From Lingula anatina (taxonomy: Eukaryota > Brachiopoda > Lingulata > Lingulida > Lingulidae), in contig NW_019775776.1 in NCBI RefSeq assembly GCF_001039355.2, positions 148,558-212,557 of the forward strand: 64,000 nucleotides of DNA, written 5' to 3'. The notes below the pieces were generated by a model. The model did no database searches. It was not told the DNA's origin and saw nothing but the letters and a program-made list of their open reading frames with translations. Numbering within the stretch: position 1 is the first letter of the stretch; every line of letters starts with the position of its first letter. Shown piece by piece: positions 9,739-23,326 of the stretch. A program made the translations under genes and the position numbers.

Positions 9739-12160
9739 ATTGAATACTTTGGGGGCATTTATTCTGATAGGTCTTCTCTCGCTTTTGTTCCGCTACAGAC
9801 GGTCTGACACATGCAATATTAAGAAGTTTTCAGCAACTCTCACATCAAACTTTTCCATAGCACTCTACCGTTTATTCAAGGCTGGTTGAGTTTAAGGTGC
9901 CACATTACCAACACGTGATAATCACATGTGATTTGTTAAATCACAGTGAAAAAAAAGAGCAGAACAAGGACGTGACACAACCATCCTCAGAGTATTTGTA
10001 TAGTCACAAAAAATATGTGTGGAACGGGGAATTAAAAAAAAAAAAAACATTGCTTGGCATAACCGCTTTCCACAGAAACATAAAAAACACTTGCATAATG
10101 GATCAGGCTATTTCAGCCACGACAGATCCAAGCGCATGCCTTTCATACTTAGCATCAATAAACAGTGAAAATAAGTACCTATATGTTGATTTGTTAATTG
10201 GTCACAGCTTGAAACCTGATAATATAATATATGTATATATTCCATTTCAATCAAGAGTATAATTTGGTCGCTGCTGCTTCTTTTTCTGTACCTGTACCTG
10301 TAACAGGCAAAATTAACATAAAGCACAGACACCTTCCAAAAATAGCAAGCAAATCCATGAAGGCGAAATATTTCTTCAGGATATAATGGAGTTAATTTTA
10401 ATTTAAACACGTGACAGTCACTGGCAAATCAAGAATTCTACAAAGAGGGGAGGGGGCGGATGGTCCCGTTTTTGTCCTGCAAATATAAAATTGCAGTAAT
10501 ATGATTGTAGTAATATGGTACAGCGATAAAACATTACTTGGTTTTGTCCCCTTTCGCTTGTTATACCTTTTGTTTTGGAGGAGTGGTCCGCCATTGACAA
10601 CCACATCCAAGACTACCTCTTATGCAAGTTTGTTTGCATGGAAATAACGTTACGTTTTCAATGGTATCATTTTTAGCATTAAAACGGACAGAATAGGCAG
10701 CGCGCAGTCGAGTTCCCTGGATAAAACCATATTGACTAATGTCAAAAACGGTTCAGAAAATTTAAGCTGATCCGTGCACGCGAATCAAGTTAAAAGAACG
10801 TGTTCTCTTAGATGAAAAAAGTTACCAAGTGCATCCAACCAGTCGTTAGTACATAAGTACATTTTAACAGAACTATTAGGCCTACAAGTCGCAGGTAAAT
10901 GGTTCCGTTGACCTAGATAGGGCCTGATTTGAAACACCGAGGCTATTCAGTGTAGCATCTGAACAGTTGTCTTGGTCACAGTAGACGAAATACTGAAATG
11001 TACAGACAGCTTTTTCCTCCAGTAAGTTTTAAGCGTGATATCTAGCTTGCAACACAGATGAAGTGAGCAAGTCTCTAAACAAAAAGCCATTTGGTATGAA
11101 AGCATTCGAGAAACAAAAGCCGTAATTAAGAGAGAAAAAATGTAATAAACCTTTCTCAGTTAGCGACTATATCTCGTAACAAGATGCGTTGTTCGGTTTG
11201 CGATCTACAATGGAATACTAACATAAGTCACTGACGAATTCGTAAAAATTGTCCACCGTTCATTTGATGTGAGCTTGGACCCATTATACTTATAATATGT
11301 TATACTCTATATTTCGTCTTGAAAAAGATTGGAAAATTGCACGGCTTGTTAACCCTTTTTTGAGTTTGTGCTCTAAATTTCGAGTCACTGTAATATAACC
11401 GAGAAGGAAACAAGTCAATTCTACGCATAACGGTAAGGAATTGAAATTTTGGAGTCAAAAACGGAATAATTGATTGTAATTTCCTAGCAGTTCTGGATAT
11501 GCAATACTTTAAGAGAAAATTGATATATTGCTTTATGTTATATAAAAGTCGAACGCTTACTGTATGCCTTTAAACTACATCAGTTACACAGAAAGTATCG
11601 GAATTTGAGATCGCGATCGGTTTCTCATTCCGCTTATCTCGGACTAAATTTAGTTATTGATCTTCACTTTTATGAGCGAAAAGTGACAGTGGAAGAGGGG
11701 ATATAGGGGGAAGTGTCGAACGCGTGGCCAAGATAGTTTTTAATTGAGTATTTCCTATCAATATTTCGCTCGCTTTGCATCTAAACGTCTATTATACGTC
11801 TTATTTTCTGAAATTTGTCAAAATTGCCCAAACGTCTGATATGAGTTGCGTGCCGAGAAATATAGATATACGCGTAGTCCTGCTGATAGACGAAGATCGA
11901 TCTAGCAGCGCTTCATTAGACGACACGATCACGACCAAACAGAAATGCCAGATGAAGTTACAAACTGATCAAATTCGCTGCGGGTCGTGACTCTTTCACT
12001 GATTCAATTTTATCATTCGCACTGGTCACTAGGCAACACAATGCGATGTGACGTGTTGAAATTACCGAAGGAAGTGAAAATGGCGGGAGGCGTACCACAC
12101 CTGTAGAGATAGCTGAAGTATTCAAACTTGTAGACACTCTAGAGGAAGAAAATATATAAA
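9739..12160. other. Intergenic; nothing coding recognised
   Basis: AT-rich sequence with short chance ORFs only (for example 9897-10262, mostly low-complexity). No element with clear inverted termini was seen. Confidence 0.55.
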
Positions 12161-13897
12161 ATGATGATATTTACCAATTTTTTTACCCACATTCTTTTCC
12201 TCGGTTTAGGAGTGGCATTTTTTAAAGGTAAGTAGTTTAACGACACAAAGTGGCATATCTAAAGTATAGTAAGTGTGGAACGACCTATGTGAGACGGGTA
12301 TCAGATGTTCAAATAGAGCCCATTTGAGAAGAACTTCATGCTGCACCTACGCCTATAGGTTTTCGCGCACAAATACAGTTTATTCAACCTCTTAACCAAT
12401 ATTTTAGATTGCGTCTCAGTTGTATCTTGTTAAGAACTACAACGCTGGTAAATGGTTCTGCTTTAAAACATCTTTTAAATGTAACAAAGAGAAAATGTAT
12501 GAAAAGTTGTGGGCGATTGCTTTCTGTAATATGATTTTTTTCATGAAAACGACATCGACATATATAATTCTTTATCTCAAACATAATTGCATCGATTGTA
12601 AATAGAATACCATATCGTGAGTCATATGGTGTTATATAATATTTGACAATATTTGTAAGGATTGGTTGTGCAAACACTGGTTTGGAGGCAAGATAGTTCG
12701 AACGCTTTAGTATAGTATAGGTACACATATTTATGTTATTATGTTTATTCAAAAGTCTATTCAACAGTTCTGAATGTAATATTTGTATAAATCTGTATTC
12801 TTGTCCTGCATTGCTTTCAAATTTTACTGTTAGACTTTTTCATCGCAGCTGAAATTATACAACACAATGAACGACTGGAACCGCTACTACTAATGTGCAA
12901 TGCAAGTAGACTCGCGTGTACCACCGCTTTTGGGTTATCAAATTTCTGCTTGATATTCCAGCCTCGCACTCCCTAAAGTGCTATCAATGCCAGAACGAAG
13001 GAGAGAATAGCTTGTGTAGTAGTAACGCGACTCTGGAAGAATGCCCTACGGGATTTGATACATGTCAGACGACACTCCATTTTTCTGGTAAGACGAGATT
13101 TAAGGCAGAAATGAATTAGCAAAGCTTTGCTCCTGTTCTTCTTATGAAGTTGTCACTCATAGTTGGCCTCTGGAAGAGAGTTTATAATGAGTCTTTGTCG
13201 TATCTGCGGTATTTTATTTAAAGGAAGTCCACTAATTACTTGACATTCTCGTGTTTCCCATTACGTGTTTTCCCCTCATTACAGTTTCGTGCATTGTCAA
13301 ATAAGATAGTAACGACAAAATGGATCATAATTAAGGCCATTTATCATTGTAAAACCGAGACAACATTTTGTCGAAGTTTCATTTTAGATTTTTTTGCTTG
13401 GAACCAAGCCAAAGACTCAACCCAAGGTGTTTTAGCTATCCGTTGAAAGGCTTTGAATAAGGAGTTGGAAAATATTGCCGATTTTCAAAATGTACTCGAG
13501 CTATATCACTGATTGGATCGGAAGACCCCGTTTGAAATTTACCACATTATTCCAGACGCATTTCAGATATTTTCCCTGAACAAATTCAATCAAGGGTGCA
13601 CCATGCCTGTTGTGTCATCCGTTGCCCGGAGCGGAGAGCTAAGCACGAAGTCGGTTGAACTGAGGGAAAAGTCAGAACACATTTCCTAGTTGTGTCAAAG
13701 ATTTTGAGTCATATTAAATCGCTAAATATCTTGACAAATGATTAATGAAGAGCTAAATGACATTGATAGCGTAGACTGCACTGCATCTCATGTCTTGGGC
13801 ATTCGACTGAAGGAAATTTTAATTGATTGCTATCAATTGAAGATCGATTCGTAAATCTAATCAAAATAACCTGACTATAACGGAAATATCTGATTCA

Positions 13898-13966
<69 letters not shown>

Positions 13967-16409
13967 ACCATTAAAAAGTATTATTTTTCATAGAACATGA
14001 AAATTCAAACTTGCCTGGGATGACAGAATTTTTAACAGCTATAAACCTGCAGATGACAGATGATTCTCTAATGGGAAACTTATTTAACTGTCATTGTTTG
14101 ATCGGCTACAGCTTTTTCACAATCATAATAATAGTTTCTTTGCCGCTAGTATTTCTTTTAGAGATAGTCTACAGTTAGACAATTTCAGAGATCAGCTCAT
14201 TTCGCCGCAGTGATAAATCAAAAATTTGGAGATAAAAATGTAAGTTTGATTAAAGGTATTCTTTACGGGGATTTCGAGCCAAATTTAACTTTCCTCGTTG
14301 TTTCTACTCATGAATCATTGCTCGTCCTGTCCATGCATTGGATTCTATGTTTTGTAGGATTTCTAACCTAAGAAATTTGTTATTATTTAACCATGACTCT
14401 TTTGGACTGTTTTGTCCGGGCATTTTACAGATGTAGAAGGAAATATAGACAGCAGGCACTTTTAATTGAAAGTTTTATCTTTTTTTAAGGCTCTGAATTG
14501 GATAAGTAGCTTTGCAGGATATTAAGACATAAAAAGGATGATGTTGGAGTATTTGCAGGCACGTAGAGTCTATCTTTAATTGTGGCTAACGTTCATTTTC
14601 CAGAAGCATTTGGGTCGATATTTCCATGTTTGCCTTGGCCTATTCCACCTAATTTAGGTGTCAAAAATACAAATGAAAAGATCAATCACGTCCACCACGA
14701 TTATTGTACTGTTATCCCAATGTCCTTGGTAAGTAAAGAAAGATGAGTTCTCACGCGCACTGTTTCTAATGGGAATATTCGTGACATATGCTGGCGAGAT
14801 CTTAACGCTCTAGATAGCACGGGGTACAGACAATATGATATAATATTACATGTGCGTTGTTATCTTGAGAAAATACTGGCGTCAACCAGCATTTCAACTT
14901 TTTTTTTGCCTTTTTTTTTTGGGGGGGGGGGGGGAGGGGGTACTTACTTTCACAAACAGTCTATTTGCCGTGCTTGCTCGGTCTGGAGATGCGATACCTT
15001 CAGGCCTTTGTCTCAGGGTGGCAGACATATGTTGAAATATTGTTGGGTTTTAAAACTGTAAAAAATGACCCTTTATTATTTTCGCATGATTGAGTATTAT
15101 TTTTGAACCAAAAATTAATAGCAGAAAAGAAATATTTACTTACCTGCAGGCTGTTGTGCATCAAAATAAGTACGCGTGCTTTGTACCAAAATCACCCCCT
15201 ACACAACCAATCGATTTACGTAATAGACGGCAAGAAATCACATTACGTGACTCCATAACATTTAGCAGACTGAGTTTCTAGGGGATCTGCTATATGCAGC
15301 CTTATGCACATTCAATTTGATATCTTGGTTGTGGTATTGGTTTGATTTTAGTTTAGTTTCAAATCTGGGCCTTTGCCGAGTTTTTATTTCGTTCAAATCA
15401 AGGAGTTATAACTCCTTGTTCAAATACAGTCCAAACTTGCATGTAAAATCCCCAGCCCTAGCAAGTGTACAGCTAAACCGAATCGTCCGACTTTCTTCTT
15501 TGTTTTCAAATATACTTTATACGGGTCACAGGCTTTAACCTTTGGTATCAAATGAAGATAATGGCCTTTCATATGGGGGAGGGGGGCTATTTTACATTGG
15601 CACAACACTTATGGTCTTAAAAGCGCATGTGTATAAAGAGGGTCAGTAGATAATAAACTAAGGCACGACATAGCATAATGTATTTTGTGGTTGTCCCCCA
15701 TCTCACTACTTTGAAGTTAGACCATGTTACGAGCCAGGGCGCACTTGCTAGCTGACCAAGAAGAATGCGCCCTTTTCAGTTTGAATGACCTGTAGGACCT
15801 GCGCGTGTGAACATCGTAGCTGGCCAATAAACTTGAAATTGTCAAGAAAATACAATGGTAAAATATGTGTCAAATAGACAGATAAATAGACAAATAGAGA
15901 GATATACAGATGAATAATATACATAGGAAAAAATAGGGGGAAAGAAAAAATATGAAAGTAGGATGAAAATGAAGCTAAAAAATTATTTATACAAAAAACA
16001 AACAGAAAAACATGGTAATAAAGGAGAAAAGCGAGTAATTGGTGTCAAATGAATTATAATACGCGTGTTAACAAAATTCAGAAACACGATGAAAACGGTA
16101 AATAATTAACCAAAATTATCGTTTAAAAAATCAGTTCAGGTTTTTGTCATTCAACGCCTTTCTTTTTCAGGGGATAGCAACCGGTTGACAATTAATAAAG
16201 CGTGTACGACGAACAGCTCATGTCAAACCCAAGCCAAGGTTATAAGCAACATGGGCCCCTTTAAACTCAGCTGCGACCATTCAAGATACGAATGGCTGTG
16301 TACAACGTGCTGCTACGAAGACATGTGCAACTTCTCTCAAGGACACCGTATCACCTTCCAATTTGTATATTTAGTGTTTGACTTAATGATGGCTTTTGCC
16401 ACAACATGA
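12161..16409 (+). CDS. Ly6/uPAR (three-finger) domain protein, probably GPI-anchored
   Basis: Three exons join with phase-1 introns: 12161-12227, 12962-13087 and 16171-16409 (stop TGA 16407-16409), giving 143 aa. Exon 1 encodes a signal peptide (MMIFTNFFTHILFLGLGVAF) and ends at a GTAAGT donor. Exon 2 follows TTCCAG and starts the domain with LKCYQC. Exon 3 follows TTTTTCAG and ends the domain with CCYEDMCN, the typical CC-x4-CN close. Twelve cysteines are present, against ten in a standard Ly6 domain, so one extra disulfide is likely. The last ~18 residues are hydrophobic (ITFQFVYLVFDLMMAFATT), fitting a GPI-attachment signal. Matching phase at both junctions and the usual Ly6 exon layout support the model. 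Ligand and role are unknown. AATAAA near 16839 may end the transcript. Confidence 0.85.
12228..12961 (+). other. Intron 1 of the Ly6 gene
   Basis: GTAAGT donor to TTCCAG acceptor, phase 1. The minus-strand frame at 12384-12764 has no recognisable content. Confidence 0.75.
13088..16170 (+). other. Intron 2 of the Ly6 gene
   Basis: GTAAGA donor to TTTTTCAG acceptor, phase 1. It contains an (AT)n tract at 13902-13964 and a T10/G14 homopolymer junction at about 14909-14932. No coding sequence recognised. Confidence 0.75.
13902..13964. repeat. (AT)n microsatellite
   Basis: About 31 uninterrupted AT units within the second intron of the Ly6 gene. It is self-complementary. Confidence 0.95.
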
Positions 16410-18283
16410 CTCTCATTTCCCGGTTGCCTTGGAAACAGCAACTAGTTAAATCTTACAAGGTCGTTCATTCATCTGGGACCTTTTTTAACAAAAGAAGTTA
16501 AACCCGAAAACTAGTGTCTATAGTAGTCCTACAAAAAGAAATACTATTACAACAAAGGCCTGGGTAATGCTTAGGGCTTTGTTAGAATTGAAGAAGATCA
16601 ATTTTTGGTCTAAAAGTTGAGACCCATTATTGAGCTTCAGTCCTATTAAAATTACAAACACGAATATAGTCTTCGCCTATAGCGATCTCTTGCACGCAAA
16701 TGGCGGAAGAGAGGAACACACTGAAATACTATAATGTGGGTATAGACGGTGATGTAGTTACTGTCCCTATCGCCCATCTTTCGAAGACACACATGCAAAA
16801 ATTTTATGACATTTAACAAGTGGTATAAACAAATCTCAAATAAAAAAATCATTGAAACAAGGTACTATCCCAATGCAGTGCATTCATCAGACAGTGAAAA
16901 TCGTAACTTCACTTGCTTTATACTTTTACAGAATGTAAAATCCACTACGTCTTCGTCAACAATAAAGATAGGAAACCATTGCCCGTGATGCAAGAAGTAT
17001 CGTTTTATCTATAGATAGAAAATTAACTGATAACTTCTATGATAGCTGTGCACTTGGGAGTTTGTTCACAATGAGCAAATATGGAAAGTAAGTTAATGAT
17101 GTGCGTATTCCTATCCTCATCGTAAAATATTGATCTGCAGACCCCTTGCCAGCGGTTAGAAAAGGACGAGGCAAACTACCGCTGTTACATGGATGTAACC
17201 TTGACAAAAGAAAATATTTTGGAATTCTAGGCAAATGCCACATCCGCCTCAACCGTGGCGAGGATTTGTACAGACACATTTCCAAACAGCCACTTTTCTG
17301 CAAAAATATGATGAGATTTATGCATGTGGCATAAACATGTTTAGTTCTCTAAAAGAAAAATAAATCCTACAAGTTGGCTAAAATTTTCAAATACTTTTAC
17401 TCAATCGCTTGGACTCCTGCAATACACAAAAGGTGCTTCTTGCAATGTGTCACATGAAGTTTATTATTACATATAATTTTAACAGAAATCATTTGAATAA
17501 TTTAACCTCTCACATGAAATACTGATAAATTTAACTGCCGATTTCTTCAAAAATGCCCCTGATAACAATGATACATTAGATAACAGATGTTCACCTTAAA
17601 ATATGTAATCATGTGAAATAATAAACACACTTAAACAATGTCTTGTGTTTTGCACCTTGAGAATAATAGACTTAACCAATTACAAAAATGTATGACTGTA
17701 TAACAGATATGAAATATTTACAAAGTTTAAATCACAGTTTACCTGAAGCACTTCATAAAAATGTCAATATATGGTACATGTATATAAAACCTTCTAAATT
17801 AGAGTCAATTAGATTTCCAGGCTATAATCATTGCAAAATATTCTTTGATGTATAATAAATGTGCAGAGATTTAAATAAAACACACATTAATGGTGATAAT
17901 ATTAGATGTTGTGACTCTGATAGGAATGTGAAATGCCCTCAAAATTTCAATCATTTAAAGGAGATTTCATTTATAATTTCCAAGATATATGTGAGACAAA
18001 CTAAGTTGAACTTTCAAGTAATCCTGGAGTGAGAAAACTCATAACACATATTGAGGTACTCATAAAACTATTAGAAATACTTTATAACAAATTTTTTTCA
18101 TTATTTTTTTCAGAATAAAGGTTGACACTTACTGTCACTTATATAATTACTGACACACATGAGAAGTAGAGATAGAAAGGAAATGATCATATAAATTAAT
18201 TGCTTCTGGAATGATATCAAATCAAATATTTGAATGTCAGAATCCCTGTACAATTATGACTTCATAACCAGCACCTGTTGTGA
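16410..18283. other. Convergent intergenic region between the Ly6 and paraoxonase genes
   Basis: It holds both 3' UTRs. Candidate poly(A) signals are AATAAA near 16839 (plus) and TTTATT near 17460 (AATAAA on the minus strand). A short open stretch at 17146-17334 is not recognised. Confidence 0.55.
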
Positions 18284-21200
18284 TTACTGGAATATTCTAC
18301 ACTCACAATACAGCAAGTTTTGCTGAATAGTACCAACTAGTAATGCCCCTTTGTAATAGTTGGCTATAGAAGCACCACTGATAACACTGCCATTGTTAGC
18401 ATACACTGACAGCATGGAGGACACAACTCCATCTTTCACTTCTAGCTTTAAAACCTAAAAATAAATAAATTAAATTATATGTTTTCCCACAAATATTAGT
18501 ATCTGATAACATGCAATTCGGCCTCATTTATCTATATATTGTGCTAGGTGTTTCAGGTAAATTGTGTTAACGCCACTAAGGCCACATTCATAACAGCGGA
18601 CAAACAGATCCATGGATCAAATATGGCGGCCCACTTAAATGCTTGCTGCATAATCCTCTAACAGACACTGAAAAGATTCCTTGCAGGGATTAGGCTACAA
18701 GCATTTAAATGGGTCAGACTTATTTGATCCACAAATCTGCTAGTCTGCTGGTGTGAATGCCGTCAAAGGTGATTTTTTGATCTATTAGAACAAAATTTAC
18801 CAATGCATATTTCCAGATGCATTCAGAAACACCCATTTTCATGATAATTGCTTTAAAAATGTTCAAGATCTATACTTACTAAAACAGGAGCTGGATGCTC
18901 AGGCTTGTCCAGATGTTGTATGATATCTATTAATCTGGGCTGTCCGCCAAGCCATATGTCTCCAGTCTCAGTGTCCACCCCTATGTTATCTATTCCCATG
19001 TGGGTGTCAATGCTCTGACAAAATAATACATAAAAACATACATATTTAATTTAATAATTTTTATCCATCACCAAAGGTAAACTTATCTTCAACTAACTTG
19101 TAATGGTACTCAACAGCAGATACAGTGTTGAAAGTGTACAGAGAATTACGCTGGTTGATCTAGAATTTTGTTACAAGGTGGCACAGGATTGAAAGATGAG
19201 GGGTAATGAGGGTGGCAAAACATGATTGTTCTACACGGGTAGAGAGGAATAAGGTTCAACTTTAATCTTAAATATAATGGGAAATTAGCTGTAAATTCAG
19301 CCCATCATGTACAAGATTAAGCCATTACTTACAGATTTGAAAACTAGACTGCCATCTTCATTTCTTGTGTAAGTCTTCAACTCCTTAGATGCAGCCACAT
19401 ACAAAAACCTAAAATATTCAATTTCAAAATGAGCATCATTATTAAAAAATGAAGAAGGAAAATCACAAGTTTTATATACAGCAATGGTCCTTTTTATCAG
19501 CAGCAAATAATTTTGCAAAAAAAGAAATATGAAATATAAATCTCTCTCTCTATATATATATACTTTTGGATACTTTGGACAAATCTGCTACAGTATGTTA
19601 GCAAGTCGGCATTAAGTTCAAACTAGAGGATCAGAGAGGCGATACCAGATGAAAGATGATCCCCCCTCTGCATCTGCCTAAGCAATACAACAAAATCCAC
19701 TTACTTTTTATTAGGAGACAGAGTGACACCATTGCAGGAGTACAGTCCATCTGCTGCCATTTTAGCTGTTTCACCATCATAGTACACAACACTTCCAAAC
19801 GGTAGAGTTAGGTATGCTTCTAATGTGCGTGACAGGAAGCTTTCTCCACCCCATATATTTGAGACGTAAAATGAGTTTGGACCAGAGGCTGTTACATCAT
19901 TTAAACTGACAAAACCAGAAAGAGAAAAATGTTAAGGACCTTCAAAACTGCAGAAATGTAAAGATGCACTAGTAAAATGTTAGATCTGTAATTAAAATAC
20001 AAAACATTTGAAGCACATTACACTTGAAGTAAGTTTAGAACAACACCATTTTTATCATTAACACTGGGAAAATTGTTGATAAGTTTCATATGTAGCAAAA
20101 CTTAAGAGCCCAGTGCAAAAGAGTGAAAAAAAATAAATAAAGTAAATAAAATTAAAAAAAAAACAAATAAACAAAGTAAAAAGTGATTTCGGGCTGCACA
20201 TTTCAATGTTTCTCTTATGCTAAAACTAAATGAGGGAATTTCAAAAGATCATTAGAATTGATGTATTTTGAGCTGAGTTTATGGTGAAGATTTCTAATAA
20301 CTGAGAGTCAGGTGTTTATAAGGGCACAATTTCAATGCCTTTTTCTACATATATGGCCCTGGAATAACTTCTTTATAAACAGTTTTCTTAAGATTGTCAC
20401 AAAAACAATACTGCTAGTCAGCATAACTAACATTTATATTAAAATTGGTGCAAAAATGTACCCAGTACTTACTTCACAAACAAAGGATCCCTTATGCTTA
20501 CAACATGATTCAAAGTCTTGGACGATGGATCATATGTAAACTTTTCCACAGTCTCTCCTAACTTGTGGTGACTAATAGCAAACACTGTTATTTCTCCTGA
20601 AATGATTGCATTAAAAACTTCAGAAGTTGCACTAAAAATAATTATGAAAATCACCTCTAATGCCAAGTAAGTTCAGTTAGATTTTTTTCTGAGTTGAAGA
20701 TATGCTAACATGATTTTACATTCTACTTAGTATTTCAATCCAAACCTAATCAAAGGATGTCAAGGCATGTGTCACTGGTTAGGATGAAATAATGTTAAAT
20801 GATCACCTGATGCTGGGTCTTCCCAAACACCAATCCCATGTGAAGAGAAACTTTTAGCATCAAATTCCTTATTAAACTTCAGCTCCACTGGATCTTTGGT
20901 TGGAGTTTTAAAGTCAAACAGATAGATGGCGCTCTTGATGTTTTTTTTTGGTAGAGGCACCTTTGATCCTGTCATGACATTGCTTCTGTACCCCTATAAA
21001 TGATTACTGAAAGAGTTTATTTGCTTTTCAAGAAATTATTAAAAAGCACACAGCTTTTATGGTCTATTAAAATATCAAAAGCACATGTTGTTTTAAGGGC
21101 ATTCCGTGTGTAATTTAAGTCAAAATAAAAAATACAGGTACAATCTTTTATAATAAAATAACTCACTGAAAAAATAAAAACTATTGTACATATGCAATGT

Positions 21201-23326
21201 AATTGACCTTTGTTCCTGAAAAAAAGGCACATTTTCATTTTTATCAAATACGTATCTGATATATAGATACATGTATCATTTTACCACCAGCATACCTTCA
21301 ACTAGTTTGAATATAATTTTATATAGAAATGTCAGCTTGTGCACAGAAATGACATTGCCTTTATATCTTATTTTCTATTTAGATAGCCAGTGCATGTGTC
21401 CAAAGGCATACTTGACTTTTCTGAAGTAATGAAATCAATGACCCTTATGAAAACTTGCATTTTCATTCAGAGAGAAAATATACACAAATAAATGTTCACT
21501 TTCACCTGGATTACGACTAGTGAAGAATTTAATTGGTATACTTGGCTTTAAAATGCAAAACTGGAATGGTCAGTTAATACTTAAATATTGCTAAAGATGG
21601 AAGAAATTCAAGTATGTTATCTTTATTTTTTCTTTATATCTCATATATACTTCCATTCATCCAAGCTTATTGCATAAAAAAATACTCACAGTTGATATAA
21701 ATACACGCCCATCTGGTAAAGTCTGCAAATCTTCTGATCCTTGAACTGAAAAGAAAAGGAAACTTTAATAAACTTATTAAATATACCTTTAAGTTTTCCA
21801 CTTCTATTAAAAGAATAACTTACCATATAAACAGCCTAATCAACCTAAATTAACCTGGATAACCCAACTCTCAAAGAGACCTGTTGTTTCCCAATTTTCA
21901 GTCAAACATTTCATAACTTGTGTCGATAAATGTCAATGTCAAATTTTGACCACAAATAAAATATGCATGAAGCATCACTGTCTTCTGTATGTGACAATTA
22001 GAAATGTGGTGATATTTATTATGCTAATAATACAATAAACCTTATGTATAAAAACGTGTACTGGAATTAATTATAACCCTGTTACTTAAAGGACAAATAT
22101 CTACATAATGGCTACTGTTAGCTGGTATATAAATGTGCAGCTTTTTTTTAATTTCATGTACCGGTAGCACAAATTTCATGCCTTTGCACTGTACACATTA
22201 TCATAATCTACAAAATGAGTTATCATACTAGTACCTAATTTAGGAATGGTCCTGCAAGGTCCAGGTATCTGATTGTATACAGTCACATGAAAACCAACAT
22301 GGTATCTGAAATGTGCATTTACACAAATACATTATATTGTTTCAGCATATCCATATTATGTACAAATTGGCAGATACAGTAGGGGTGGAATTAATCTGTC
22401 ATTTTGCCACCAACTTCCCAGTTGCTACTGTAAGAAAAAGGGTAAAAACTATATGGTGCATGATGCCATAATGTGTATAACAAATATACCTCTTTGTCCC
22501 TCTATCTTCTGCCCCATAGAATGTGCAGGAGGCAGGAAAATATCCCTGTACGTAAAAAGACCACGTGCCAGATATATCAAGTCACACTGGCCTATAGCCA
22601 GCAATTTCATTTTTAGTGGATCTTTTACCATATGAAACCTATGCATACCTATAATAAATTTTACCCAGAGCAGAACTTTTCCCAGCAAAAAGGGCAGTTC
22701 ATTCGACCCCCCCCCCCAGGACCCCCTGGCTACGGGTCTGTCACACCTTTGTCACTACAGGCCATTGACCATCCCAGTACTGTATGTATAAATCATGACA
22801 CAGGGTACCAGCGAGGTGGAGGACAATGTGGGATTTGCATTTACTTATTAAACTGTAAGTGCCACTAACTTTTGCAACAGTAGTAACACATGTACTAGTC
22901 GGGGCATCTTAGCGGGGAAGAGGTCACCATGTCGGAATCAAAGACGTGTAAGTTGTGTGAAGGGGCTGCATGATTGGGGGGGGGGGGGGGCGGAGAGGTG
23001 TACACGGAACAGCTGCTTTTATAAAAGTTAAAAATCATGATGTTCTAGCTGAATTTTTTAATGAGAAACTTGGTTTAAAAGAATCACAACCTTTGCACTG
23101 ATTCGTCTGACTCGTGACGACTACCACACCGATTAACAAAATCACGATTCACGTTAAGGGGGGCGTCCTTGAGATACTGTACGGTACCGGTAGATCTAAA
23201 GATGAGATATGCATTTCAAAGTTATGCCACTATTTTGCATCAAGCAGTGGTAGATACTTACATCAATCTCGCAATATGCTGTGCAATAACAATGAGTAAA
23301 CTAACGACGACAATTTTGACATACAT
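18284..23326 (-). CDS. PON: Paraoxonase/arylesterase (PON family), complete
   Basis: Nine minus-strand exons join in phase: 23326-23262, 22305-22235, 21745-21690, 20993-20807, 20596-20473, 19905-19705, 19408-19333, 19014-18880 and 18454-18284, giving 361 aa (human PON1 is 355). The N-terminus (MYVKIVVVSLLIVIAQHIA) is a hydrophobic signal-anchor, as in PON1. Family features by PON1 equivalence: the Cys pair C39 (PGPC) and the C-terminal YCEC; calcium ligands E50/D51 (GSED), N170/D171 (NLND), the Asn of CNGV and the D-N of GIDNIGVD; catalytic-dyad His H116 (SSHGIG) and H136. PON1 His285 is replaced (LGGQP here). The fold is a six-bladed propeller acting as a calcium-dependent lactonase/esterase on the membrane or secreted side. 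The exact substrate is unknown; the lactonase role comes from the family. Foldback elements lie in introns 1 and 8. Confidence 0.92.
18590..18768. mobile_element. Foldback MITE in the last paraoxonase intron (family shared with 53101-53341)
   Basis: The left arm reads ACATTCATAACAGCGGAC, then AACAGATCCATGGATCAAAT and ACTTAAATGCTTG. The right arm carries the same elements inverted (CAAGCATTTAAATGGGTC, TTTGATCCACAAATCTG, GTGTGAATGCCG). No ORF. A second copy sits in the SESTD1 gene at 53101-53341. Confidence 0.8.
22590..22740. mobile_element. CGTAGCCAG-type MITE, copy 1 (paraoxonase intron 1)
   Basis: Starts CCTATAGCCAGCAATTTCA and ends CCCCCTGGCTACGGGTCTG. The interior holds ATCTTTTACCAT, ATTTTACCCAGAG and TTTTCCCAGCAAAAAGGG, shared with the copies at 24778 and 28585. 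The minus-strand frame at 22449-22688 covers most of it. Confidence 0.8.

Noticed and set aside
17037-17334. Overlapping open frames on both strands with some Cys and basic residues
   Set aside because: No domain pattern or splice sites linking them to either neighbouring gene. They fall in the convergent 3' region.
22449-22688. 79-residue minus-strand frame starting MLGKVLLWVKF, considered as the first paraoxonase exon
   Set aside because: It lies mostly within the CGTAGCCAG MITE. The 65-nt exon at 23262-23326 gives a better hydrophobic leader and the exact phase needed.
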